DNA of 64,000 nucleotides from CAYFZO01 sp965211995 (GCA_965211995.1 OZ243040.1:1426001-1490000), one strand, 5' to 3'; numbered from the stretch's first letter, positions 26,748 to 35,034 are shown. Notes: generated by a model not told the origin, from the sequence alone. A program made the numbers and translations.

Positions 26748-28292
26748 TCAACGCACCACCTTGATCAACCGCCCCGGCTGCGGCTCGCCGCCGGGATACA
26801 TCCCGTTGAGCAGCCGCAACTGCTCCTCGGCGTGATGCGCAAACCCGGATTGCGCGGCGAGCGACGCAAAAGTGTCGCCGGGCTTGACGCGCAGCAGCGA
26901 GATTGCCGCCGGCTTCGCGAGTGCGCGCTCGGCGTTGTGCAACGGACGCAGGCTGTTCATGGTTTGCAAAAACAACGCGTCGTTAGCGGCAAACTCCCCC
27001 TCGGTGCGGCTGCCGGCGTAGAACATATACGCGCTTTTGCCGAAGAACGCGACCGCAACGCGCGCTGCCTGCGTGCCGTACGGCGTTTTTACTTTCGCCA
27101 CGGTGGTGTAACCGTCGAGTTGCGCGCCGCTCAGGGGCGCGCCCCTGAGGTTGCGTGCTTTGCTCTTCAATTTGCGCGCGAGAAATTGGCGCGGGGTTTC
27201 CTTGCGGTTGCGGTCTTCGCCCGTGAAGATAATGAAAGACGTGTCGGCGGTGTTGCGCCCGAGGACGTGCGCCGGGCGGTTGCTTATCAGCCACTTCTCG
27301 GGGAACTTGAAGGTGATGTCGAGGTCGCGGTGATAGAAGTGCGACCCCCGGACCACGCCCTCCTTCTCCGACGCGCCGAACGTCATGCCTTCGATCTTTC
27401 TCAGGAAGACTTCGGGGTCGTCGCGCAGAGGCGCCGCGCTTTCGAGCCTTGACGCCGCCGCGATAACCTCCTTGAGCCGCTCGTCGTTTTGGGGGTGCGT
27501 CGCAAACAGCCCGTGATAAACGTTCGCCGGGCGGTTTTGCTCTTTGGCCAATTGCTTTTCAAACTCCTCCTGCCCCTTGAGAGCCTTCAGAACGCCGAGC
27601 ATTTTTTCCGGATCGTGACCGATCTTCGCGGTGTACTCGGCGCCGAGTCTGTCGGCTTCCAATTCGTGCTCGCGGCCGTACCCCCTGACGATTGCGGTAC
27701 CCACAAGGCCGGTCAAATCGTTGAGGTAGCGGTTGCCGGCGGCGCGCGAGGCGACCGCCGCAAGCAGCGAAACCAGCGTTCCCTGGGTGTGCTGACGCAC
27801 GCCGTGGCGCGCCGTGACGTGGCCGATCTCATGGCCGATAACGCCCGCCAACTCGGCTTCCGACCGCATGTAGGCCATGATGCCGCGCGTCACGTAAACG
27901 TAGCCGCCCGGCAACGCAAACGCGTTGATCTGGGGCGAGTCGAGCACCGTGAAGTGGTAGATCAGGTGGTTTCTGTGGCTTTTTTCCGCGAGTTTGTTGC
28001 CGAGTTCGTTGACGTAGGCGCGCAGCGCAAGGTTTTCGTACTCGCCGCCGTACTGCTTCAGTATCCTCGGGTGCAGGGTTCTGCCCAACTCGAGTTCCTG
28101 ATCCTCGCTCATAAAGACCAAGTCCTTGCCGCCGCTGACCGGATTGACGGCGCACGCCGAAAGGCACAGCGGCAGAACAAGCGGCAGTAGAAAACTGCGC
28201 GCGCGGGGACGGGCGGCGCCCGCGTATTCCTCCGGCCTGCGCCTGTTCAAAAAACTGTGCGGGCGGGGGCGGGCGGTTGACGGTTGCGGCAT
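26748..28292 (-). CDS. M48-family periplasmic metalloprotease lipoprotein with C-terminal LysM-like segment
   Basis: The 514-residue protein has a lipoprotein signal with lipobox LSAC (mature Cys followed by AVNPVSGG), so it should be anchored in the envelope. The zinc site HEIGHVTARHG and downstream acidic ligand region EHELEADRLG are typical of M48B (BepA/YfgC-like) proteases that act in outer-membrane protein quality control. The C-terminus (VKPGDTFASLA...) resembles a LysM or SH3-like tail. I chose ATG 28292 over an upstream one at 28400 because it lies just downstream of a good -10 box and avoids reading through repeats. The first 40 residues contain a 60-bp in-frame tandem duplication (ARPRPHSFLN / ARPRARSFLL). 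It is followed within three bases by the exonuclease gene. Confidence 0.9.
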   Translation of the reverse strand: MPQPSTARPRPHSFLNRRRPEEYAGAARPRARSFLLPLVLPLCLSACAVNPVSGGKDLVFMSEDQELELGRTLHPRILKQYGGEYENLALRAYVNELGNKLAEKSHRNHLIYHFTVLDSPQINAFALPGGYVYVTRGIMAYMRSEAELAGVIGHEIGHVTARHGVRQHTQGTLVSLLAAVASRAAGNRYLNDLTGLVGTAIVRGYGREHELEADRLGAEYTAKIGHDPEKMLGVLKALKGQEEFEKQLAKEQNRPANVYHGLFATHPQNDERLKEVIAAASRLESAAPLRDDPEVFLRKIEGMTFGASEKEGVVRGSHFYHRDLDITFKFPEKWLISNRPAHVLGRNTADTSFIIFTGEDRNRKETPRQFLARKLKSKARNLRGAPLSGAQLDGYTTVAKVKTPYGTQAARVAVAFFGKSAYMFYAGSRTEGEFAANDALFLQTMNSLRPLHNAERALAKPAAISLLRVKPGDTFASLAAQSGFAHHAEEQLRLLNGMYPGGEPQPGRLIKVVR

Positions 28293-28580
28293 TGTCGGGA
28301 CGGCGGAGCGTCGGCGTTTAAGAGTTGATAATCCGCCATTATAGACCCCGCCTTGCGGCCTATGCGGGCGGTCGTGTCCGGGACGTTGATGACCCGCCAT
28401 TTACAGACCCCGCCGCGGCGGCTTGGCCCGACGATCACGCACACGCGCGGGAAGCCGCGCATTGCCAAACCTTTGCGGGACGAAAAATTCGACGCTCCCG
28501 CACGCACGGGAAGCCGGGTTTCCTGCGTGCCCTCGACACGCTCGCGGTGCCGACGATCACGCACGCGCGGGAAGCCGGCG
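28191..28580 (-). repeat. Degenerate 60-61-bp repeats over the 5' end and upstream region of the M48 protease gene
   Basis: Three sets are visible. A unit starting at 28191 recurs at 28251 (60 bp, in frame, signal-peptide region). A unit starting at 28324 recurs at 28385 (61 bp) and includes the -10 box. A unit around 28430, 28490 and 28551 shares ACGATCACGCAC and CGCGGGAAGCCG. All have nearly the same period. The stretch 28293-28700 contains no gene. Confidence 0.65.
28338..28343 (-). promoter_or_regulatory. Probable -10 box for the M48 protease gene
   Basis: TATAAT reads on the minus strand 46 bases upstream of ATG 28292. No good -35 hexamer is at the right distance. The duplicated copy of this 61-bp unit further upstream carries TGTAAA instead. 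Confidence 0.4.
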
Positions 28581-28700
28581 GCGAACGCCGCACGACCGGT
28601 TTCGGCACACCGTCAAAGCCGGCGCGGCTTGCGGGAAAATACAGCGCGAGTTGCCGGCCTGCGTTGAAAGGGGAATCGGACGCAGCCGGCGATAGCCCCT

Positions 28701-30353
28701 TTACCCGGATGAGCGCGGCGCTTTCCGCTCCTGCGGATAAAACGCTTCGGGGTATTTCTCCGGGTAGCGCTCGGCCAGATACTCGTCGAAAAACTTGAAG
28801 TCGCCGCGCAGGCGCACAAAATCGTCGCCGCGCACCATCATCACCCGGGTTTCCTCGGCGGCGACGACGTCGCCCTGACAGCAGGTGTTCCAGCCGCGGA
28901 TGCGGTCGCCGAAATGCTCCTGCGGGCCGACGGTTTTCACCAGTTCCGCGGCACCGTCCTTTGCGGGCACGTGAATCTCGAGGCGCCCGCTCAGCACTAC
29001 GAAAAATCCGGTCAATAATTCACCGCGCGCGAACACAACGTCGCCCGCGTTGAAACGCGCATGGGAGACGGCGGAGTGCGGGGGTTGCTGCATCTCGACG
29101 ATCGTGCGCGGCACAAAGTAATCGAGAAACCAGTTCAGGGCGACGCGCAGCCGCGAGATGAATCCGGGCAGACGCAGCATATAAAACCCGCGCCAGATAG
29201 ACCACGCGACGACGCCGGACAGACGCACGCCGAAGACCTCGGCGACGCCCTGATAGGCGCCGAGCGAGGCGAGCATGCCGCGCGGCTTGAAGCGAAAGCC
29301 TTGCAACGCGTCGCCGGACAAGACCGCGCGGAGATTGGCCGCGAGCAAGTTGGCCTGGGCGACCGCGAACTGGGCGGTCGGCGGCGATACGCGGGTTTCG
29401 CCGTCCCATTCATACGGCACCGCCGCGGCGTCGCCCAGCGCCCAGACGTGTTCGCGGCCGGGCACTTGCAACTTGTCGTTGACGGGGATCCTGCCGCGCT
29501 CCAAGTCGAAGTGATCGCTGACGAAACTCGGCGGGCCGTTGCCGATGGTCGTGATCAGGCTGACCGTCGGGATGCGCTCGCCCCGGTCGGTTTCGACGTA
29601 GGTGCCGGTCGCGCCGGCCATGCCGGTTTCGAGACGAATGTCGATCGCGCGTGCGCGCAATTTTTTATCCGCATACGCGCTCAGCGACGCGGGCAATTCC
29701 GGCAGAATGCGCTCGCCGCGCTGCAACAGGACAAAACGCACCTCTTCAGGGCGGATGTTCGGATAGTAGCGCAACGCACGGCGCACCATGTCCTGCAATT
29801 CGCCGACGGTCTCAACCCCGGAGAAGCCGCCGCCGGCGACGACAAAAGTAAGCACCATCTTTTTGATCTCCGGATTGACGGTCACGTCCGCCCATTCCAG
29901 GCATTGCAGGAGGTGATTACGCATAATGAAAGCGTCGCTAAGATCCTTCATCGTCAAACTGTGCTCGCTGAAACCCGGAAAACGGCTCAGGTCGCTGACC
30001 AGCCCGGGCGTGATAATCAGTTCGTCATACGGCACGTTGATCAGAATCCGCCGCCGCCCCTGCAAGACTTCCAGACGGCGATTGCCGAAATCAATGCGCT
30101 TGACTTCGGCCTGACGATGGCGCACGTCCGGCAGCATCACCCGCAGCGGCGTCACCGCGTCCTGCGCGCTGATGACCCCGGAGGCGACTTCGGGCAGCAG
30201 CGGCTGAAACACAAAGTAGTTGCGCCGGTTCACCAGTTCGATCTCGGCCTCGCCCTTGAGCCTTTTGCTCAATGCTTTCGCACAAAAAGCGCCGGCGAAA
30301 CCGCCGCCGACGATGACGATGCGCGCGCCCCCGGAACGTGACGCCCGGTTCAC
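28701..30353 (-). CDS. NDH-2-like FAD-dependent NADH dehydrogenase fused to a cyclic-nucleotide-binding domain
   Basis: The protein of about 550 residues has an FAD Rossmann motif at the start (RIVIVGGGFAG), an NDH-2-type segment NYFVFQPLLPEVASG, and a second Rossmann motif for NADH (VVAGGGFSGVETVGEL). The FAD site motif WALGDAAAVPYEW follows. Its last ~130 residues form a cNMP-binding (CAP_ED-like) domain with FNAGDVVFARGELLTGFFVVLSGRLEIHV-type strands. NDH-2 enzymes pass electrons from NADH to quinone without proton pumping; the extra domain suggests regulation by a ligand or a structural role. I prefer GTG 30353, close to the Rossmann fold. An ATG at 30452 in the same frame lies inside the duplicated 3' end of the malic enzyme gene and would add 33 unrelated residues. 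Confidence 0.85.
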   Translation of the reverse strand: MNRASRSGGARIVIVGGGFAGAFCAKALSKRLKGEAEIELVNRRNYFVFQPLLPEVASGVISAQDAVTPLRVMLPDVRHRQAEVKRIDFGNRRLEVLQGRRRILINVPYDELIITPGLVSDLSRFPGFSEHSLTMKDLSDAFIMRNHLLQCLEWADVTVNPEIKKMVLTFVVAGGGFSGVETVGELQDMVRRALRYYPNIRPEEVRFVLLQRGERILPELPASLSAYADKKLRARAIDIRLETGMAGATGTYVETDRGERIPTVSLITTIGNGPPSFVSDHFDLERGRIPVNDKLQVPGREHVWALGDAAAVPYEWDGETRVSPPTAQFAVAQANLLAANLRAVLSGDALQGFRFKPRGMLASLGAYQGVAEVFGVRLSGVVAWSIWRGFYMLRLPGFISRLRVALNWFLDYFVPRTIVEMQQPPHSAVSHARFNAGDVVFARGELLTGFFVVLSGRLEIHVPAKDGAAELVKTVGPQEHFGDRIRGWNTCCQGDVVAAEETRVMMVRGDDFVRLRGDFKFFDEYLAERYPEKYPEAFYPQERKAPRSSG

Positions 30354-30753
30354 GTTATTCGCCGCCCCGCTACGCACCCTGTTCGCTCCCCCGTGCGCCG
30401 GACTGAGCCGCGCCGGTGCGCCGCGCGGCGGCGGCAACCGCTTTCGCGACAAGGTGCGCCACCGATTTGTCGAGCGGATCCGGGATTACTTTGCTTGCGA
30501 TCTCGGCCTCGCCCTTAAGCCTTTTGCTCAATGCTTTCGCGCAAAAAGCGCCGGCGAAACCGCCGCCGACGATGACGATGCGCGCGCGCCCGGAACGTGA
30601 CGCCCGGTTCACGTTATTCGCCGCCCCGCTACGCACCCTGTTCGCTCCCCCGTGCGCCGGCCTGAGCCGCGCCGGTGCGCCGCGCGGCGGCGGCAACCGC
30701 TTTCGCGACAAGGTGCGCCACCGATTTGTCGAGCGGATCCGGGATTACTTTGC
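30236..30753 (-). repeat. 259-bp tandem duplication across the malic enzyme / NDH junction
   Basis: Copies at 30495-30753 and 30236-30494 differ at only a few bases. Each holds the last ~40 codons of the malic enzyme gene, the 16-base gap and the first ~36 codons of the dehydrogenase gene. One intact copy of both genes remains. Confidence 0.92.
30370..30612 (-). pseudogene. Chimeric mini-ORF: NDH N-terminus fused in frame to malic enzyme C-terminus
   Basis: Created by the 259-bp duplication. It begins at the GTG equivalent to the dehydrogenase start, runs through the Rossmann motif RIVIVGGGFAG to KGEAEIA, then continues in frame as KVIPDPLDKSVAHLVAK to the normal malic enzyme end SEQGA and stop. 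It has the same 16-base spacing to its neighbours as the original junction. Expression is possible but not shown. Confidence 0.7.
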
Positions 30754-31849
30754 CGACGCTCGGCGCGGTCACCATGTCGGCCAGGGCTTCGACCGCCGCG
30801 TATTTCATTTCCTCGTTGATGATTTTGGCGCCCGCGTCCAAAGCGCCCCTGAAGATGCCCGGAAACGCGAGCACGTTGTTGACCTGATTGGGAAAGTCGC
30901 TGCGTCCGGTGCCGACCACCGCCGCGCCGCCGGCGAGGGCTTGGTCCGGCATGATCTCAGGCGTCGGGTTCGCCATCGCAAACACCACGGCTTGCGGCGC
31001 CATGAGTTTAACGTCGCCGGCTGACAACAAGCCGCCGCGACTGACGCCGATGAACACGTCGGCACCCGCGAGTGCGTCGCGCAAGTTGCCGTCGCGCCCC
31101 TCGCGGTTGCTGTGCGCGAGCAGCATCCGCTTTTTCTCGTTCAGATCCGACCGTGCGGGGCCGATGACGCCTTTTGAATCGCAGACGATTACGTCTTTGA
31201 CCGCGACGCAACGGTTGCCGCCGGCGTTCGTACAACTGAGCAGTTGTGCGATCGCGCTGCCGGCCGCGCCCGCGCCGTTGATGACGACCCGCGCGTGCAG
31301 CAGGCTGCGTCCCGTCACTTTGCAGGCGTTGATCAGCGCCGCCAGCAGCACGATCGCGGTGCCGTGCTGGTCGTCGTGGAATACCGGTATCCCCAGATCC
31401 TGCAAGCGCGACTCGATCTCAAAACAACGCGGCGCGCTGATGTCCTCCAGGTTGATACCGCCGAATACGGGCGCGATGCAGCGGATCGTCCGGATCAACT
31501 CCGCGGTGTCCTGGGTGTCCAGGCACAGCGGCCAGGCGTCTATGCCGGCGAATTGCTTGAACAGCATCGCCTTGCCTTCCAGCACCGGAATGGTTGCGTA
31601 CGCGCCGATGTTGCCGAGCCCGAGAACCGCCGAGCCGTCGCTGACGATCGCCACCGAATTGTGCTTGATGGTCAACTCCCGCGCCTTTTCGACGTCGGCG
31701 GCGATCACCTCGCAGGGGCGCGCGACACCGGGCGTGTAACTGACCGACAAATCGTCCTGGGTTTCTATCGGCGCTTTATTCGCGACCTCGATCTTGCCGC
31801 GCAAGTGTTCGTGCAGAAGCAGCGATTTTTCATAAAAGTCGGCGCTCAT
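30629..31849 (-). CDS. NAD(P)-dependent malic enzyme (short bacterial form)
   Basis: The protein of about 406 residues oxidatively decarboxylates malate to pyruvate. Visible hallmarks are SVSYTPGVARPCE with the catalytic Tyr, FGGINLEDISAPRCFEIE, the metal-site segment VFHDDQHGTAIVLLAAL and the nucleotide-binding loop INGAGAAGSAIAQLL. Unlike long MaeB proteins it has no phosphotransacetylase domain. The start ATG 31849 has a strong Shine-Dalgarno (GAGGTGG, six bases away); an upstream in-frame ATG at 31933 would overlap hemW and has no such signal. It follows hemW by about ten bases in the minus-strand run. Its 3' end is duplicated (259-bp repeat). Confidence 0.93.
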   Translation of the reverse strand: MSADFYEKSLLLHEHLRGKIEVANKAPIETQDDLSVSYTPGVARPCEVIAADVEKARELTIKHNSVAIVSDGSAVLGLGNIGAYATIPVLEGKAMLFKQFAGIDAWPLCLDTQDTAELIRTIRCIAPVFGGINLEDISAPRCFEIESRLQDLGIPVFHDDQHGTAIVLLAALINACKVTGRSLLHARVVINGAGAAGSAIAQLLSCTNAGGNRCVAVKDVIVCDSKGVIGPARSDLNEKKRMLLAHSNREGRDGNLRDALAGADVFIGVSRGGLLSAGDVKLMAPQAVVFAMANPTPEIMPDQALAGGAAVVGTGRSDFPNQVNNVLAFPGIFRGALDAGAKIINEEMKYAAVEALADMVTAPSVGKVIPDPLDKSVAHLVAKAVAAAARRTGAAQAGARGSEQGA

Positions 31850-31859
31850 AACCGCCACC

Positions 31860-33302
31860 TCAAGCAGATTGTTCGTGAAAGCGACGCCCGGCAACTTCAG
31901 CGTCATCATACGCAATCCGCGCGCCACCGTCATTTTCAGCGGCGGGCGGGCGCAGTTGCAAAAAGGCGCCTTGAACCTCGTTCAAAAACCGCAGACCGAG
32001 CGGTGTCGCCCGCACGTTGCCGCCGCCGCGCGCGACCAGCCCGCGGGCTTGCAACTCGGCGAGGCGCGGTTCGACCCGCTCGAAATCCACCCCGGTACGC
32101 GCCGTGAACGCGGGCTCTGCAAAGCCGCCGGTCAGGCGCAAGGCGTTGAGCATGAACTCGAACGCGGCTTCGTCCGCGCTGACGCGCCGCTGCCGCGCAC
32201 AAAATTTGCGCTCGGCGCGGGCGTGCATGTAGCGGTTGGGGTCGCGGTGCTTTTCCAGGCGCAGGATGCCGCCGGCGGCGGCCGTCAGTTTCGCGTGCGC
32301 GCCGCTGCCGACGCCGAGGTAGTCGCCGAAACGCCAGTAGTTGAGATTGTGGCGACAGCGCCGCCCCGGGCGCGCATAGGCCGATACTTCATAGCGGGAA
32401 TAGCCCGCGTCGCGCAACCGCCGCTGCGCGTGCGTCTCGAGACGCCACGCCGCTTCATCGCCGGGCAACGCCGGCGGGCGCGCATAGAACAACGTGTTCG
32501 GTTCAAGCGTCAATTGATAATAGGAAATATGCTCGGGCGCGAGTGACAGCGCCCGTTCGACGTCGGCGGCGCCCCGGGTAAAAGTCTGCCCCGGCAGGGC
32601 AAACATCAAGTCCATGTTGATGTTGTCGAAACCGGCGGCGCGCGCCGCCGCGAACGCCGCCTGCGCCTGACGCGCGTCGTGCACCCGTCCGAGGCGGCGC
32701 AGCATGACGTCATCGAAACTTTGCACGCCGAGCGACAGGCGGTTGACGCCGGCCTTCCTGAACGCCGCGAATTTTCCGGCATCGGCGCTGCCGGGGTTGG
32801 CTTCAAGCGTAATCTCGGCGGCGGCGGACAGCGGCAGACGCGCGCGAACGCCCGCAAGCAACGCTGCGATCGCCGCGCCGCTGAACAGGCTCGGCGTCCC
32901 GCCTCCGATAAAAACGCTGGTGACCTCGCGGCCGCGCAGATGGCACAAGTCGCACTCGAGGTCGGCGAGCAATGCCCGGATGTAACGTGCTTCGAGCGGC
33001 GTGCCCGGCGATGTGCCCGGTAATGCGTTTGGTAATGCGTTTGGCAATGTGTTTGGCAATGTGTTTGGCAATGTGTTTGGCGATGCGTTTGGCAATGCGT
33101 TTGGTAATGCGTTTGGCGATGCGTTTGGCGATGCGTTTGGCAATGTGCCCGATGATGTATCTGACGATATGCGCGACGCTGCATCCGACGATGTGCCCGA
33201 CGATGTGCGCGGGGCGGCGTAGGAATTAAAGTCGCAATACGGACATTTGCGCTCGCACCACGGCGTATGGACGTAGAGCGCAAGCGGCGGCGCTTTCATC
33301 AT
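31860..33302 (-). CDS. hemW: HemW-like radical SAM heme chaperone with a tandem-repeat insertion
   Basis: The ~480-residue protein carries the radical SAM cluster motif CERKCPYC near residues 16-23, then GGGTPSLFSG, EANPGS, LSLGVQSFDD and the HemW-specific HNLNYW motif. HemW binds heme and is not coproporphyrinogen oxidase despite old annotations. It is about 100 residues longer than E. coli HemW, mainly because 68 residues of four-residue repeats (LPNA/SPNT type) follow directly after the CxxxCxxC loop. ATG at 33302 (or 33299) overlaps the rdgB stop as ATGATGA, implying translational coupling. Whether the insertion is tolerated as a flexible loop or harms the enzyme cannot be told from sequence. 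Confidence 0.9.
   Translation of the reverse strand: MMKAPPLALYVHTPWCERKCPYCDFNSYAAPRTSSGTSSDAASRISSDTSSGTLPNASPNASPNALPNALPNASPNTLPNTLPNTLPNALPNALPGTSPGTPLEARYIRALLADLECDLCHLRGREVTSVFIGGGTPSLFSGAAIAALLAGVRARLPLSAAAEITLEANPGSADAGKFAAFRKAGVNRLSLGVQSFDDVMLRRLGRVHDARQAQAAFAAARAAGFDNINMDLMFALPGQTFTRGAADVERALSLAPEHISYYQLTLEPNTLFYARPPALPGDEAAWRLETHAQRRLRDAGYSRYEVSAYARPGRRCRHNLNYWRFGDYLGVGSGAHAKLTAAAGGILRLEKHRDPNRYMHARAERKFCARQRRVSADEAAFEFMLNALRLTGGFAEPAFTARTGVDFERVEPRLAELQARGLVARGGGNVRATPLGLRFLNEVQGAFLQLRPPAAENDGGARIAYDDAEVAGRRFHEQSA
33007..33210 (-). repeat. 12-bp minisatellite (17 units) inside hemW
   Basis: Seventeen consecutive 12-bp units (plus-strand type GGCAATGCGTTT) with drifting sequence toward the right end. 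They encode an in-frame (LPNA)n-like tract. All units keep the length of 12, so the frame is preserved. Confidence 0.93.
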
Positions 33303-33904
33303 CGCCCCGCCCCGCTGCAAAGTCCGCTCAACACGGGGCGCAGTTGCACGAACGCCCGCGCGCGGTGGCTGATCCTGTTTTTGGTTTCAGGTGAAAGTTC
33401 CGCCGCGGTGCAGCCGTGGTCGGCGACAAAGAAGACCGGGTCGTATCCGAACCCGCCCCCGCCTTGCGGGGATTTCACCAGCCGCCCTTCCCAGGCCGCC
33501 TCGGTGACCACGGGCGCGCCGCCGGGTTCGATATAAACGGCGGCGCAGCGAAACCGCGCGGTCAGCCGCTTCTCGGGAAACGCCCGGACGCGCTCGAGCA
33601 GCAACCGCAAATTGGCGGCGGCGTCCGCACCCTCGCCGGCATAGCGCGCCGAGCGCACGCCCGGTTCGCCGCCGAGTGCATCGACCTCCAAACCGGAGTC
33701 TTCGGCGACCGTCGCGAGGCCCGTGCGCGCACACGCATAACGCGCCTTGATCATCGCGTTGTCGGGAAAACCGGCCCCGTCTTCGGGCGGCGTGTGCAGG
33801 CCGAAATCGCTTTGCGGGCGCAACGCAAGGCCGCACCCGTCGAGCAGCATGGCAATCTCGCGCAACTTGCCCGGATTGGAACTGGCGAGGACGATTGACT
33901 TCAT
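33299..33904 (-). CDS. rdgB: XTP/dITP diphosphatase (non-canonical purine NTP pyrophosphatase)
   Basis: The 201-residue Ham1/RdgB family protein hydrolyses ITP, dITP and XTP to keep damaged purines out of nucleic acids. Visible motifs: substrate loop SSNPGKLREI at the N-terminus, FPDNAMIKARYA, the metal site AEDSGLEVDALGGEPGVRSARYAG, GGFGYDPVFF and ISHRARA. The true start is ATG 33904, since the motif begins three residues later. Upstream are three extra copies of its first 110 bp. Its stop overlaps the hemW start. It lies in the usual rph-rdgB-hemW order known from many gammaproteobacteria. Confidence 0.95.
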   Translation of the reverse strand: MKSIVLASSNPGKLREIAMLLDGCGLALRPQSDFGLHTPPEDGAGFPDNAMIKARYACARTGLATVAEDSGLEVDALGGEPGVRSARYAGEGADAAANLRLLLERVRAFPEKRLTARFRCAAVYIEPGGAPVVTEAAWEGRLVKSPQGGGGFGYDPVFFVADHGCTAAELSPETKNRISHRARAFVQLRPVLSGLCSGAGR

Positions 33905-34014
33905 CGCACAAGCGTTCCGCTTTGCGGATGCAACGCAAGCCCGCACCCGTCGAGCAGCGTGGCAATCCCGCGCAACTTGCCCGGATTGAAACTCGCGAGG
34001 ACGATTGGCTTCAT
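33901..34014 (-). pseudogene. rdgB-leader mini-ORF 3 (37 codons)
   Basis: Third copy (MKPIVLASFNPGKL, ending LVR). Its TGA overlaps the true rdgB ATG at 33904. It is the most diverged copy yet has no frameshift or early stop. Confidence 0.65.
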
Positions 34015-34124
34015 CGCGCAAGCGTTCCGCTTTGCGGATGCAACGCAAGGCCGCACCCGTCGAGCAGCATGGCAATCTCGCGCAACTTGCCCGGATTGGA
34101 ACTCGCGAGGACGATTGACTTCAT
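34011..34124 (-). pseudogene. rdgB-leader mini-ORF 2 (37 codons)
   Basis: Same arrangement as mini-ORF 1; it keeps the rdgB-like KLREIAMLLDG stretch and ends LAR before the overlapping TGA. Confidence 0.65.
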
Positions 34125-34234
34125 CGCGCAAGCGTTCCGCTTTGCGGATGCAACGCAAGGCCGCACCCGTCGAGCAGCATGGCAATCCCGCACAACTTGC
34201 CCGGATTGGAACTCGCGAGGACGATTGACTTCAT
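34121..34234 (-). pseudogene. rdgB-leader mini-ORF 1 (37 codons)
   Basis: Complete 37-codon frame beginning MKSIVLASSNPGKL, directly overlapping the rph stop (ATGA) and ending in a TGA that overlaps the next ATG. Confidence 0.65.
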
Positions 34235-34947
34235 CGCGCAAGCGCTTCGCGCTGCAAGCGGATGATCTGCTGCGTGCCTTTGCGCGCAAGGTCGAGCATT
34301 GCTTTGAGTTCGTCGCGGCGAAACGCGTGCCCTTCCGCGGTTCCCTGGATCTCGATGAATCCCCCGGCCTCGTTCATTACGACGTTCATGTCGGTTTCGG
34401 CGTCGCTGTCTTCGCGGTAGTCGAGATCGAGCACCGGCTTGCCCTTGCAGATCCCGACCGAAACCGCGGCGACCACGCCGTGCATGGGGTTGCTTTTCAA
34501 CGCCGAGCGTTTGAGCATATAAGCGACCGCGTCGTGCAACGCGACGAATGCGCCGCTGATCGCGGCGGTGCGCGTGCCGCCGTCGGCTTGCAGCACGTCG
34601 CAATCGAGCACCAGCGTGCGTTCGCCGAGCGCCTCGAGGTCCATCACCGCGCGCAGCGAGCGCCCGATCAGGCGCTGGATCTCCACTACCCGCCCCTGCT
34701 GGCGGCCCCTGACCGCTTCGCGCTGAGTGCGCGTGTGCGTGGCGCGCGGCAACATTCCATACTCGGCGGTCACCCAGCCTTTGCCGCCGCCTTTCAGAAA
34801 CGCCGGAACGCGCTCGTCAACGCTGGCGGTGCACAGCACGCGTGTGCGCCCGAACTCGGTCAGCACCGAACCCTCGGCGTGTTCGGTGTAGGCACGGGTG
34901 AAACGCACCGCGCGCAATTCGTCGTCACCTCGGTTGTTTCGTCTCAT
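34231..34947 (-). CDS. rph: RNase PH
   Basis: The 238-residue protein is a phosphorolytic 3'-5' exoribonuclease that trims tRNA 3' ends. It shows the family pattern: an N-terminal RAYTEHAEGSVLTEFGRTRVLC, the substrate loop with RATHTRTQREAVRGRQQGR, IGRSLRAVMDL, DCDVLQADGGTRTAAI and the phosphate-site region DLDYREDSDAETDMNVV. Length is normal for the family. It begins the long minus-strand run and is divergent from yicC, a common arrangement. Its stop codon was probably joined ATGA to rdgB before the 110-bp amplification. Confidence 0.96.
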   Translation of the reverse strand: MRRNNRGDDELRAVRFTRAYTEHAEGSVLTEFGRTRVLCTASVDERVPAFLKGGGKGWVTAEYGMLPRATHTRTQREAVRGRQQGRVVEIQRLIGRSLRAVMDLEALGERTLVLDCDVLQADGGTRTAAISGAFVALHDAVAYMLKRSALKSNPMHGVVAAVSVGICKGKPVLDLDYREDSDAETDMNVVMNEAGGFIEIQGTAEGHAFRRDELKAMLDLARKGTQQIIRLQREALAR

Positions 34948-34984
34948 CGGTTCGCCGGTGTCGGCCCGAAATAAGCGGGCGGGT

Positions 34985-35012
34985 TTTACTGTATAGTTTT
35001 TGTATTATACGG
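34985..35012. promoter_or_regulatory. AT-rich bidirectional promoter region between rph and yicC
   Basis: Within 87 bases separating the divergent genes, TATAAT reads on the minus strand at 35009-35004 (57 bases from the rph ATG). TATTAT and an extended TGTATAGT-like element read toward yicC. No clear -35 boxes are seen. Confidence 0.4.
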
Positions 35013-35034
35013 AACTTGACCGGGCGGACGTATT

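Larger units (their letters stand above)
33795..34234 (-). repeat. 110-bp unit, four tandem copies, at the rph/rdgB junction
   Basis: Starts of the four copies are ATG 34234, 34124, 34014 and 33904, exactly 110 bp apart. The last is the real rdgB start. Each of the first three contains the first ~33 codons of rdgB joined to the last codons of rph (ending LAR or LVR plus TGA), so that every stop overlaps the next ATG as ATGA. The 326 bases at 33905-34230 have no other gene. Confidence 0.95.

Noticed and set aside
33007..33210. Regular repeats in hemW considered as a CRISPR array
   Set aside because: Units of 12 bp are directly adjacent without unique spacers and code in frame.
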